The notes under the pieces: model-generated
The model's database searches: none
What the model saw: the letters and a program-made list of their open reading frames with translations, nothing else
Told to the model about the DNA's origin: nothing
Shown here: piece by piece, positions 22,031 through 31,447 of the stretch
How the letters are laid out: each line of letters starts with the position of its first letter
Numbering within the stretch: position 1 is the first letter of the stretch
From: Parietichytrium sp. I65-24A
Lineage: Eukaryota; Sar; Bigyra; Thraustochytrida; Thraustochytriidae
Direction of reading: 5' to 3'
NCBI GenBank assembly: GCA_012862575.1
Contig: BLSF01000062.1
Location: forward strand, 1 to 64,000
Length of the DNA stretch: 64,000 nt
Program-made: the position numbers and the translations under genes

Positions 22031-24559
22031 ATGGGTCTGGCAGGGTCGAGAGAGAAGCGCGATCTGCCGCGGCAGGTGGCCTCGAAATTCACGGAGCAAG
22101 AACTGGATCTGCTTCGAAAGTCGTTTAAAGACCTCGCGCAGCGGTCCCCGGGGAAGACGATCGATAAAGAAACGTTTCTGAAATTTTTTCCGTTGCCCGG
22201 GCTTCACGGAGAACGCCTCTTTGAGGTGTTTGATCACAAGAAGACAGGGACCCTGGATTTAGAAGAGTTTATTTCTGGGCTTGCAGTGTCCGTTCGAGGC
22301 ACTTTCGACGAGAAAGTGCAGCTAGCATTCTCCATCTACGACATCGACAACAATGAGCACGTCAGCAAAGCTGAGCTCCGCACAATGCTTCACCAAGTTC
22401 CTAGACAGGCGCTCTACGTGCTGAGCAGCAAAGTTGCCGATGAGGCGCTGCGCAACAAACTTCTCGATACTGACGCAGCCTTGTGCAAAAAGCAGGCCGC
22501 TGAAAGCTCGGTATCCATCGAAGTTGTTAATCTGCTCGTCGACGACGCCTTCCGGAGCTTTGACCTCAACAAGGATGACAAGCTCAGCCCATCCCAGTTC
22601 CGGCAATGGGTGAAGAGCACCCCGCAGATCGTTGACTTCCTCGAGTCCGTTTTCCCGCTTCATGTCGCTCCAATTTCACCTTCTTCTCCTATTCAGGAGC
22701 CGCTATCGCCAAAGATCCAGTCGTCGGCCTCTTTTGCGAACAGCATCACCGGCAAGGAGGAGAATAAAGTGTACAGTATGGCGTCGAGTCCCCCGGCGCC
22801 GGACTCCCCTAGACGGCGAACGTTCTCTCTGATTGGTGTAATCAAGCGCAATCGCACCCTGTCTGGCGGTAGCGACTGCTCTGATGCGGAATCCCAGCAC
22901 TCCGCCTCTTCTGCGGGCCGGGGCCGCACAAGCAGTATGGAGATCACCGCGGCGTCAGGGATAAAATCAATCGGAAAAGAAATCACCGAGCTTCAGCTTG
23001 CAGACCCGTCTGGAGTAGAAATGAGTGGCGTGCTATATAAAACGGGCCGTCGCATGAAAACGCTCAAAGCTCGCCTCTTCCTGTTGCGTGGACAGGTCTT
23101 GTACTATTACTATCCGAACAAGCTTGAGCAACCAGCTGGAATCATTTTCCTACAAGGCTGCTACGTAGCAACGAGGAACACTTTCGAAGGCAATCTCTCG
23201 CCTCGAGATGCGATGAAGTCGCTGCGCTCAGAGTTTTCCGAAGCCAATCTACGCGTAAATCGGATGGCCCGGCCGGCCGAGCTGGACGTTGGCACCAAGC
23301 CGCTGTCGCCATCCGCGTCGCACATGTTTCCCTTCGAGATAATCACAAGTCAAGGGGGTGACAGAGATTCTCGTATCCTGTACGCCAAAACAGAGGCGGA
23401 GAGGCAAAGGTGGGTCAACACTATTCGTCGCGCAAGTAACGTGGTGCCTTTTGATCAAAAGTACCACAGACTGGAGACCATCGGGCGCGGCAAGTTTGCT
23501 GTGGTGTACAAATGCGAGCTGCTTGGCGAAAATGAAGGCAAGGACCCTAAGACACACAAGTACTACGCTGTGAAAGTTATTGACAAAGGTGAGCTCAATG
23601 AGTCGGAGCGCGAGCTGCTTCGCACGGAGATTGCCGTTCTCAAGCTAGTGAATCATCCAAATATTATCAATATGGAAGATGTGTTTGAGTCGCTCAACCA
23701 CCTCTACATTGTGCTCGAGTGGGTGGAAGGCGGCGAGCTATTCGACCGCATTGTCGGCCGTGCGAGAATGAAGGAAGTAGAGGCTTATTCTGTCGTCCGC
23801 CAGCTGACAGAGGCGGTCAACTACCTCCATATGCTGGGTGTCGCGCATCGCGATATCAAGCCAGAAAACATTCTTTGCACTGGAAGAAGGAACGACCCTG
23901 TGTGGGAAAGCCGGCTTAAAATTTGCGACTTTGGGCTCAGCAAATTGGTGAGTCCCCAAGGAGTCATGACGCTGGCTTGTGGAACGCTGTCCTATGTCGC
24001 TCCGGAGGTTCTCACAAACAAAGGCTATGGTAAAGCAGCAGATGTATGGAGTATCGGAGTGATCCTCTACCTCATCCGACGCGGAAGGTTGCCTTTTGAT
24101 GGAGAGGCGAAAGAGGAAGTAATCTACAACACACTGCAGACCGAGCTGGACTTTGAGAATGACGCGATTTTTTCAAAGTCTTCCAAGGAGCAAATTGATC
24201 TAATGAAGGGTCTGCTAGCCAAGGACCCGAAGAATCGACTAACGTGCCAGGAAGTCTTGGACCATCCGTGGATGAAAAAGATGGAGGCGGAGTGGGCTGA
24301 ATTATATGCTGGCAAACCGAATATTCTGGAGAAGAGCAAGTATGACGCAATTAACTCTCCGGCCGGGGACGCAACTTCTCCCGAAGATCACAGGTTATTG
24401 AAGCATTCTAGCCACATCAGTCTCTCGGAGAGCGAGTTCTTGACCGCGTCGGAGTCGGAATCTTGCTTGAGAAAGCCATCAGGCGGAGGGTCTTCCTCTG
24501 AAAGCAACGCTTCCATAGAAAGCGCCGAGGAGTACGTGGACGAAGAGGAGCAAAAGTAA
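22031..24559 (+). CDS. EF-hand/PH-domain CaMK-type protein kinase
   Basis: An 842-residue Ser/Thr kinase with an unusual order: EF-hands first, PH domain in the middle, kinase last. The true ATG is at 22031; the frame extends to a GTG at 21983. This ATG gives MGLAGSREK, a good N-myristoylation sequence (Gly2, Ser6). Three EF loops are visible: DHKKTGTLDLEE, DIDNNEHVSKAE and DLNKDDKLSPSQ; some lack an ideal final Glu, so calcium affinity may vary. A PH domain spans about residues 328-470 (GVLYKTGRRMKTLKARLFLL to RQRWVNTIRRAS). The kinase (about 478-747) is complete, with GRGKFAVVYK, catalytic Lys515, HRD at 606-608 and DFG Asp633, plus APEVL. A Ser/Glu-rich tail of about 95 residues follows. 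It is inferred to be a membrane-targeted, calcium-regulated kinase responding to phosphoinositide. No calmodulin-binding helix is obvious. Confidence 0.92.
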   Translation: MGLAGSREKRDLPRQVASKFTEQELDLLRKSFKDLAQRSPGKTIDKETFLKFFPLPGLHGERLFEVFDHKKTGTLDLEEFISGLAVSVRGTFDEKVQLAFSIYDIDNNEHVSKAELRTMLHQVPRQALYVLSSKVADEALRNKLLDTDAALCKKQAAESSVSIEVVNLLVDDAFRSFDLNKDDKLSPSQFRQWVKSTPQIVDFLESVFPLHVAPISPSSPIQEPLSPKIQSSASFANSITGKEENKVYSMASSPPAPDSPRRRTFSLIGVIKRNRTLSGGSDCSDAESQHSASSAGRGRTSSMEITAASGIKSIGKEITELQLADPSGVEMSGVLYKTGRRMKTLKARLFLLRGQVLYYYYPNKLEQPAGIIFLQGCYVATRNTFEGNLSPRDAMKSLRSEFSEANLRVNRMARPAELDVGTKPLSPSASHMFPFEIITSQGGDRDSRILYAKTEAERQRWVNTIRRASNVVPFDQKYHRLETIGRGKFAVVYKCELLGENEGKDPKTHKYYAVKVIDKGELNESERELLRTEIAVLKLVNHPNIINMEDVFESLNHLYIVLEWVEGGELFDRIVGRARMKEVEAYSVVRQLTEAVNYLHMLGVAHRDIKPENILCTGRRNDPVWESRLKICDFGLSKLVSPQGVMTLACGTLSYVAPEVLTNKGYGKAADVWSIGVILYLIRRGRLPFDGEAKEEVIYNTLQTELDFENDAIFSKSSKEQIDLMKGLLAKDPKNRLTCQEVLDHPWMKKMEAEWAELYAGKPNILEKSKYDAINSPAGDATSPEDHRLLKHSSHISLSESEFLTASESESCLRKPSGGGSSSESNASIESAEEYVDEEEQK

Positions 24560-25121
24560 GCAACCAAAAGCTTGCCTTCCGCTCCGTTCCACGCCATGCC
24601 AGGCACTTGATTGTTTGTTTTATTTCCCTTCTCCCTTTCCACAACTTTTCTTTTAGAGTAGAGCCGGCAACGTGCGCTTTCTTTCCTTCTTTCTTTCATT
24701 CTTTCTTTCCTTCGGGCCATTTCCCCCACACGTCCTACAAATGACTTGCTCTCTACTCCGTGCACATCCCTATTCTACACATTCACATACTACACACACA
24801 TTGCACAGAGGCTCCAACTTGGCATACTGCTCGCTCTCTCAGAGTCCAAACCCTCTGTGCCGAGCGTTGGACTTGTTGGACTTGCGTCCGCATTGCCTTT
24901 CGCCCGCTTTCGTTCGCACATTCGTTCGTTCGTTCGTTTGTTCGCCTGTTCATTGCGTGGCTTACGTGGCTTTGGCTCTGCTTTCGCCGCAACGTCTCGT
25001 TCGTTGTGCACCGGTACTCAGTACCACCGCTGTGACCATTTTTCTTTGGTGGCGACTCATGTTGTGGGGCACTGGCGAAAGTTCAAGTCTTTGCGCGTGA
25101 AATTCAGGAGCGGTTGTGGAG
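24560..25121. other. short spacer between kinase and RFT1 genes
   Basis: It contains a pyrimidine-rich TTTC/TTCC tract (about 24679-24715), a TTCG tetranucleotide run (24921-24938), and ACCGGTACTCA followed by GTACC at 25010-25025, about 100 bp upstream of the RFT1 ATG. The RFT1 promoter should lie here. Confidence 0.5.
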
Positions 25122-26804
25122 ATGTCGGCGGCGGAGGTGCTCGGTGCCGCAGGCAGAGGCGCAGGACTGCTTGCCGGTGTCCAGGTGCTGTCTCGCGGTG
25201 TCACGTTCGTGTTAAATGTTGTGGTCGCTCGCAGCGTGGACGATCCCTCGGCGATGGGCGTGGCCGCCGTGCAGTTGTATTTGCTGAATGCGGGAGTTCT
25301 CTCTCTGGCACGTGACGGCGGCCGTCGTGCTGCTCTTCGGACGCACAGCGCAGAGTGGCGCAGCGTGGTGAACATGGCATGGAGAAGCGTCGCGATGGGC
25401 GCGGCAATATGTCCCGCAGCATGCATGTACGTGGCCGCCGCGTACAAGGACAGCGAGGCGCTCGGCAGCGTTGGTGCGGCAGAGCTGAACACGGCTGTGG
25501 CCATCGTGGCCGCGTCCGTGGCGCTAGAACTGGCCAGCGAACCCATGTTTATCGCGGCTCAAGGGCAGCTCGCGTATGGCACTAGGTCTGCCATCGAGGC
25601 CGCGGCGGTGCTCGCGCGGTGCGCGGTACAAGCGTTCTGCATTGCTGGGCTGGGCATGCAGCTGACGGCCTTCGCGCTGGGCTACCTTGCGTACGGAGCG
25701 GTGGTGCTCGCTGGGTACGTGCGGTTTACCAGCAATCAGATCAACTCCTTGGCTGACGAGGCGGTTGAGACCATGCCGCACACCTGGAAGATAAGGAACT
25801 TCAAGGAGCTGCTACCTGATCGATCGCTGCAGATCGATGACCAGCTCAGACCGGTGTATTATGGAATGGCTTTGCAGCAGGTGTGGAAGTTGGCGCTGCA
25901 GGAAGGGGAGAAGCTCGTGATGCTCGCTTTCCAAATGCCCGCCGCAGAGCAAGCAGTCTACTCGCTCGTCTTCAACCTGGGCTCCCTCATTGTGCGCTTC
26001 GTGTTCTACCCGATCGAGGAGGCCGTCTTCACTGTGTTTGGCAAGCTAAACGACCTTTCCAGCAGCAGAGCTTCTGGCGAGACCTCCAAAGAAAACGAGA
26101 AAGACCAGGCGGGCGACGCTCCAACACTCACTGCTTTGGCTTCAGTTCTCACGAGGCTGATGGTCTTGACCGGTCTCGTGTTCATTTGCTTTGCCCCGGC
26201 TTACTCCCATCTGCTTTTGCGACTTTTGTACGGCGCCATTTGGGCCGAGCAAACGAACGCGCCTTCCGTCCTTGGCTGGTACTGCGTATACGTTGGTGTC
26301 ATTGCAGTGAATGGCGTGACAGAAGCATTCGTCCAGGCCGTAAGTACGGAAAGCCAGATCCGCGTATTTAACAATTGGCTGCTCTCTTTTTCACTCGTCA
26401 ACATCGGGGCCTCCGTCGCGCTCTTTTCATATGGATCAATCGGTCTGATCGCTGCCAACTGTATCGCCATGTTTTGCCGGATCGCGTACAGCATCAACTT
26501 TATTTTGAGCTGGCCGGACCCCTCAGAAGGAAACAAGAAGCTTGGAGCCTTGTCGCGTTTGGCTCCATCGCCTCTGACCTTGCTCGGGTTTGCATTTTCA
26601 AGAATAGTTGTCACTTACACGGAACACCGGTTTTACCAACACTTTGCTTCTTTACAAGGAGCTCTTGTGCATGTTGGCATAGGAGGGGCACTTTTCTCTG
26701 CATTGTTGATTGGAATTGTGTTTGTATTTGAACGCGAGTTTGTTCGGGACCTTATCACTCTCTCAAAGTTTGCAAGAAGCGCAAGCGGGAAAAAAAAGAT
26801 GTGA
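25122..26804 (+). CDS. RFT1: RFT1 oligosaccharide-lipid flippase family protein
   Basis: A 560-residue polytopic membrane protein of the RFT1 family (MOP superfamily), acting at the ER on the dolichol-linked oligosaccharide of N-glycosylation; whether RFT1 itself flips Man5GlcNAc2-PP-dolichol has been debated. Visible family features are the N-terminal GLLAGVQVLSRGVTFVLNVV and RSVDDPSAMGVAAVQLYLL, the RDGGRRAALR segment near residue 70, the central LALQEGEKLVMLAF (family ...EGE+yvm...), and the YPIEEAVFTVFGKL stretch. The last third is hydrophobic with LLRLLYGAIWAEQTNAPSVL and the YCVYVGVIAVNGVTEAFVQA helix typical of RFT1. The C-terminus ends in Lys/Arg-rich residues (SASGKKKM), fitting an ER-retained protein. 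The start is the ATG at 25122; a GTG at 25116 is in frame but not needed. Convergent with the next gene, 372 bp between stops. Confidence 0.9.
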   Translation: MSAAEVLGAAGRGAGLLAGVQVLSRGVTFVLNVVVARSVDDPSAMGVAAVQLYLLNAGVLSLARDGGRRAALRTHSAEWRSVVNMAWRSVAMGAAICPAACMYVAAAYKDSEALGSVGAAELNTAVAIVAASVALELASEPMFIAAQGQLAYGTRSAIEAAAVLARCAVQAFCIAGLGMQLTAFALGYLAYGAVVLAGYVRFTSNQINSLADEAVETMPHTWKIRNFKELLPDRSLQIDDQLRPVYYGMALQQVWKLALQEGEKLVMLAFQMPAAEQAVYSLVFNLGSLIVRFVFYPIEEAVFTVFGKLNDLSSSRASGETSKENEKDQAGDAPTLTALASVLTRLMVLTGLVFICFAPAYSHLLLRLLYGAIWAEQTNAPSVLGWYCVYVGVIAVNGVTEAFVQAVSTESQIRVFNNWLLSFSLVNIGASVALFSYGSIGLIAANCIAMFCRIAYSINFILSWPDPSEGNKKLGALSRLAPSPLTLLGFAFSRIVVTYTEHRFYQHFASLQGALVHVGIGGALFSALLIGIVFVFEREFVRDLITLSKFARSASGKKKM

Positions 26805-27176
26805 GACCACCGGGATACAAGAATTCCCATCTTTGCTTTGTTCTGGCCCTGAAAAATAGTAAGAAAATATCACATGCTTCTCTAAAGAACAAACCCTTAT
26901 TCTTCCTTTTTCCAAAGCAAAGGCAGACCAGAGGCAGAAGAAAGGATTCACGTTGGAAGTTAAGCTAGCTGGAAATTGTGAAGATACACAAAATGAGAGT
27001 GTAGGTACAACAAAAGGGTGGTATTTACAAAATCATGACCAATCTGAAATTTTCGTCAAGTGATATGACGCACAACGGATTGCAAACCTGTTGGCAAAGG
27101 CCTTGCGCCACTCAATACAAGAAGAAACCCGGTGCTCTAGGCGTCTTTTCATCATCCAGGTCTTACAGCACGCAAA

Positions 27177-28247
27177 TTAGAGACTGGAAATACTTCGTGG
27201 CTTTGTAGCGTGTGACTCAGCTGAACTCGCTGTGACTGCGGTGCGCCGACGCTCTGTTGAGCGCGAGCGCCGAAAGAAGATTGCAGGAAACCATATGGAG
27301 CACTCTATCACGGTGTGCGTGATGATATATATTGGGCCACAAATATCCAGTGCTCGAATCATGAAAGGCGACGACCCGAACAAAAGGCCCACGAGGATTC
27401 CTGCAAAGTGCAGCTTCAATGCATTGTAATAGTACTTTTTGAGCTTCTTCAAAGTCCGGCTGATTTCGCCCCCCTGGCTCTGATAAATGCTATTCTGGTG
27501 CATGACCGCGATTATCCCTTCCATCATATAAAAAATTTGAGCCATATCTCGCCGAAGGAGCATTGCTTGACCGAGATTTATAGGCACGGATACGAGGATG
27601 TACGCGCGAAAACCCGTAGTCGTCGTCATAAAGACAAACCACACATTGAAGAGCGAGAAAATCAGCATCCCCTCCAGAAGAAGCTGCGGCATAGTTTTCG
27701 ATTTCCTCTTTCCTCCTTGCTGAAGATGAGACATCTTTCCAGACGCGAAATTAATCGAACGCGATGCATTGCTTTGGCTCGTCGACTTTTTGTATATCCT
27801 GTCAACGTATTTTGCGCCCCAAAACCTGGAGCTTATAAATGCTAGCGAGAAGAACGTCACAGCGGTGAATGTGACCGGAAGGTCTTGCCCGATGACAGCG
27901 TCGGGGTTTTCCAACACAATGAGTCCGAGCGCGGCTGCATCGATACTTTGAAGGGTGTTCGGGAGAAGGCGAAGTATCAATTCGTCCAATTTTCCCCTGC
28001 GTTTGTCGAAGTTGGCGATTTTCACCCACGCCAAGCATGTGAACAAAACAAGTCGGACGGCAATTGCCACTATCAAAAGCGCCCGGCACACGCTGCGCAC
28101 GCTCGTAGGGACGTCGCACGACGCGAATTCGCTTCCAAGTACAGGAGACTCGGCCCAGTTCGGAAAGCACTCGCAGGAAGTCGCATTGATGCATGTCCCC
28201 GCCCCACACGGCGCGAGCGGCCACATTGGTGGAGGACACGAGGACAT
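27177..28247 (-). CDS. multi-pass membrane protein with Cys-rich N-terminus
   Basis: I do not recognise this family. The ATG at 28247 gives 356 residues; the open frame continues upstream only to a TTG, so an unseen 5' exon carrying a signal peptide is possible. The N-terminus is Cys-rich (CPPPMWPLAPCGAGTCIN, CECFPNW, SCDVP), like a single EGF unit. About seven hydrophobic segments follow, beginning at VCRALLIVAIAVRLVLF and including LLLEGMLIFSLFNVWFVFMT, AYILVSVPINLGQAMLL and CGPIYIITHTVIECSIWF. A basic loop (HLQQGGKRKSK) separates segments, and the C-terminal tail is Arg/Ser-rich. An extracellular EGF-like unit plus roughly seven helices suggests a receptor-like or surface protein, but no GPCR hallmark such as DRY or NPxxY was seen. 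Function unknown. Confidence 0.7.
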   Translation of the reverse strand: MSSCPPPMWPLAPCGAGTCINATSCECFPNWAESPVLGSEFASCDVPTSVRSVCRALLIVAIAVRLVLFTCLAWVKIANFDKRRGKLDELILRLLPNTLQSIDAAALGLIVLENPDAVIGQDLPVTFTAVTFFSLAFISSRFWGAKYVDRIYKKSTSQSNASRSINFASGKMSHLQQGGKRKSKTMPQLLLEGMLIFSLFNVWFVFMTTTTGFRAYILVSVPINLGQAMLLRRDMAQIFYMMEGIIAVMHQNSIYQSQGGEISRTLKKLKKYYYNALKLHFAGILVGLLFGSSPFMIRALDICGPIYIITHTVIECSIWFPAIFFRRSRSTERRRTAVTASSAESHATKPRSISSL

Positions 28248-30157
28248 GTGTGCCGTCCTCGAGGTCAAGTCTCGCCCCCGGGGTCCATCCAGTCTCGAAT
28301 TTCGAGGCCTCTTTCTCCCTCGCAAAAGAGAGCAGCGGCCGAGTTAACGATTCCTTATGGAGATTTACAGAGAAACTTCGCATCCACAATAACCAGAACA
28401 GAATTCAGATAGCCACATCAAATTTGAGAGGTCATCCTTTAGAGTCTCCTACTCCCTCCCTCCTCATCGTGCGTTTCGCGGTGCAAATCCTTGTCAAATA
28501 CTCGTCCAAACGAATCAAGTCACCGTGCAAGTATTTGTCTCCCTCCATGCACTCAATGCACTAAATGCGAGCGGGTCGTGTGGATTTGGCTTTCGAAATC
28601 TCTCTCCCTCTCTCTCTTCCGAGAAATGCGGAAATCTGAGTTCGACATTCTGATCTCAAGAGCATATCCAGTCCACCCGCGGCTTTCAAGCGACAAACCA
28701 TCCATGTGGCAAACGGCGCACAATTCATTTTCGAGCTAGTTTTTGGCAGGCACTTACTATTCTGTCGCTTGTTTCTTGTTTTCTCCATCTCCTATCTGCC
28801 AACAAACGTAACTAACTATTCACGCGCACAAGGTGAACTCTCAATCAAAAAGAAGGAACACTACTCATTCGCTTAGCCATGCTCTCATGACTGGTAACGG
28901 AACTATCGCGAATTGGAAGCACGAGGGTGAAGGCCAAATGTCATTACATCGCTCGAAGACTTGCAACGCAAAATGGGCGCAAAATGGGCTCGCCTCGCTG
29001 GTGGTTGCGACCGCAGCAGAAGCGCCGGGGTTTTGAGCAGCGAAATTTGTGAGGTTTAGACAGATCAAAACGAAAATTGCATGTGGTTGCGCTGGCCAGA
29101 GCTCATTGTCGTGGCTCCACACTAGATGACAGGAGCGGCACTCGTTCGCTCTCTCGCTCAGTTGCTCTTCCCATGCATGGTAAAGTCATGCACGTTTTTT
29201 AGCCTGCCAGTACTTTGGAGAGTGAGCCAAGCGTCTCAGTCGTTTGAGGCCAACTCCGCAATTGCTTTCCTTAAGCTTTGGCTTCCATCTTTCACTATGT
29301 TGACGAATGTGAATTATGAATTAGAAGTTTATGATGTCCGTGAGTACCGTACGCTCAAGCAGTGCTCAATCTTTGGACGTACAGTGCGACCGACCATCAA
29401 CAACTGAACAACTGAACAATTGAACATCTGAGCTGAGACTGACACTGACACTGAGACGAGAACACAGACTGAAAAGAAAAAGCACATTTTCTCGACTCGT
29501 TCCTCAATCAATCAATCAATGTCAACCCGTAATGCCTCACCTCCTAATAAGTCTTCTGTGGCACTCTTATATGGAGAAGATAAGGCTAGTATACCGTTTG
29601 AAATAATCATTTCACTATTCATTAGCTAATCACTTAGCTAGTGACGAAGAGTACGAACACACATGGAGAATGTACTCGCCCCGTGAGTGGTGAGTACTAT
29701 CGATAACCTTAGTGTTCTTAGCGATCGATTAAAGTATGCGTGCTAAGAGCGGCGCGGTCCGCGTACAGTGAACATTTGAGTCCTCGCTGAGGATAGCTCA
29801 AGGAAACAACTATCCACGTACTAGAGGCGCACTGGCGTGTAGAGGCTCAGAGCACACTCTGGTTTTGACTTTGTGGGACTGCGGCGATAAACTCATAACT
29901 AACTATTGCTATCATCAATTCTTGTGCCGTCCTTTGAGACACAACTTTGGGTCACGTCCGGTTTCAAAGACGTTGTGTGGGGTGCGGCGTATTTCTCGAT
30001 AGATCGATAGATAGATCGATAGATCGATAGATCGATAGAGAGTTTGTGGATAGCGTTGAGAAAGTTTGCGGAAGGAAGGAAACGAACACAGAGATACGCT
30101 GGTGAAGAGTGTGCTCAGAGTACGTACGGCTTGAGTACAGGATATCGAGGGTGGAGA
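28248..30157. other. intergenic spacer between divergent genes
   Basis: No gene supported. It contains CAGAATTCAGA at 28399-28409 and a GATA/GATC array near 30000. Short ORFs on both strands have no recognisable motif. Confidence 0.5.
29996..30039. repeat. (GATC/GATA) simple repeat
   Basis: About eleven tetramer units mixing ATCG and ATAG steps (CGATAGAT, CGATAGATAGAT...). It ends roughly 120 bp upstream of the small acidic protein's ATG. Confidence 0.9.
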
Positions 30158-30862
30158 ATGGCGCAGGAGGTGGGAGACGTGGAGCCAGATGTATTAGCGG
30201 CAGATACGCCGGTGCTGCTGCGGCAGAGCACGCTGAATCTGTTCCCTGGTCTTGCAGGAGAAGATGACGACGACGACGGCGAAGCTGAGCAAGTTGCAGG
30301 CGAAACCCTTACCAGTACGGCGGTGCCGCCACAGATGAAGAGCAAGATGTTGATGACCCGAAAACACTCGCTGATGGACCCGAGTGTGAGGGACCGCGAC
30401 GATGTGATGTCCCCCATCGTGCTGTCCAGGCAGCAGAGTTTGGAGGAGAATATTAACGAGACGATCTTTGACGAACCAGAAGACGCAGAGGCTCGCAGCA
30501 AACGCAAGATTAGGTTCGCGTGGCCTGCCGAGTCGGAGGCAAAGGCGACTACGTTGAACGACTTGGTGGACGAGCAGGTCTCACAAGACGGGGTGGACTC
30601 CGACGGGGAAGAAGTGGACAATCCTGGCGCAGGTCAGGGGGGCGCAACCGAAAATGGACCACAGAAGAAAAAGCGGGCGGTGGACAAAGCCGATCCTGCG
30701 CCTGACGCCACGTCGCCGGCCAGGGAAGAAGCTGCTGAGGAGGGAGACGATGACGAAGAGGAGATTCGCAATGCTGGACTACCACCTCGCCCACCCAAGG
30801 TGTCACGCAGAGAATCGTGGAAAGACCCCTCCATGATTACTGGGTCTTGGCGTGTATTCTAA
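30158..30862 (+). CDS. small acidic disordered protein with RVxF-like motif
   Basis: A 234-residue protein with no recognised domain; the start is the ATG at 30158, since the upstream in-frame start is only TTG. Composition is Glu/Asp/Arg/Ser-rich and probably disordered, with acidic runs (EDDDDDGE, EEGDDDEEEI). KIRFAW near residue 134 fits the PP1-docking consensus [RK]-[VI]-x-[FW]. Several basophilic kinase sites are present (LRQST, RKHS, SRQQS, SRRES), and two related stretches recur: RKHSLMDPS and RRESWKDPS. Together these resemble short phosphatase-1 regulatory or scaffold proteins, but this is only a hypothesis. The coding sequence keeps one frame over 705 bp, with charged codons fitting a real gene. 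Convergent with the pseudouridine synthase gene. Confidence 0.65.
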   Translation: MAQEVGDVEPDVLAADTPVLLRQSTLNLFPGLAGEDDDDDGEAEQVAGETLTSTAVPPQMKSKMLMTRKHSLMDPSVRDRDDVMSPIVLSRQQSLEENINETIFDEPEDAEARSKRKIRFAWPAESEAKATTLNDLVDEQVSQDGVDSDGEEVDNPGAGQGGATENGPQKKKRAVDKADPAPDATSPAREEAAEEGDDDEEEIRNAGLPPRPPKVSRRESWKDPSMITGSWRVF

Positions 30863-31447
30863 GATTATCACTCTCCTTTCGTGACTGCCGTACAAGATGG
30901 GCAGACAGACGGGCGAGAGCTTGAATGAGCGAGCGGAGCAGAGATCAAATAATATATACAAATATAAGGACACGGCTACCACACGAAACTTGACTGACAC
31001 CATCCAGTCTCACTACTTCTCGTCAAGGAGAAAGTGCACATGGCGAGCACCTCGCGGGGGTGAGGTTGTGGGTTTTGAGATGGTCTATATATAGACATAA
31101 TATTGCCCTTGCCAGCAAATGAATTTTCGTTTTTGTTTTAATTATCTGTTCACAGGGAAGATGAAAGAGAAGACACGAATGTTAAAAAATAGGTTCTGGC
31201 TAACGAGACTATGAGCAAAGTGATGGATGGTTCCCTCTGATTCCAAGCGTGGCAGGAACCCGTCATGTGCCACGCGAAGAGGGATCGAATACCCATAACC
31301 GTTCCAAGGCTACACAGGGAGCGGCAAGTCAGAAATGGTCCCGCGCAAAAGGAATGCGGCAAGACCATTTCCAGCCCGGAGATGTCTCGGGCTCCGATTT
31401 AAATATGCACAAAATTGCCGTCTCTCTCTTCGCAAAGAGAGCACGCC

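Noticed and set aside
21660-22128. ORFs containing SFSLIQSHSV repeats
   Set aside because: They are readings of the 10-bp tandem array upstream of the kinase gene.
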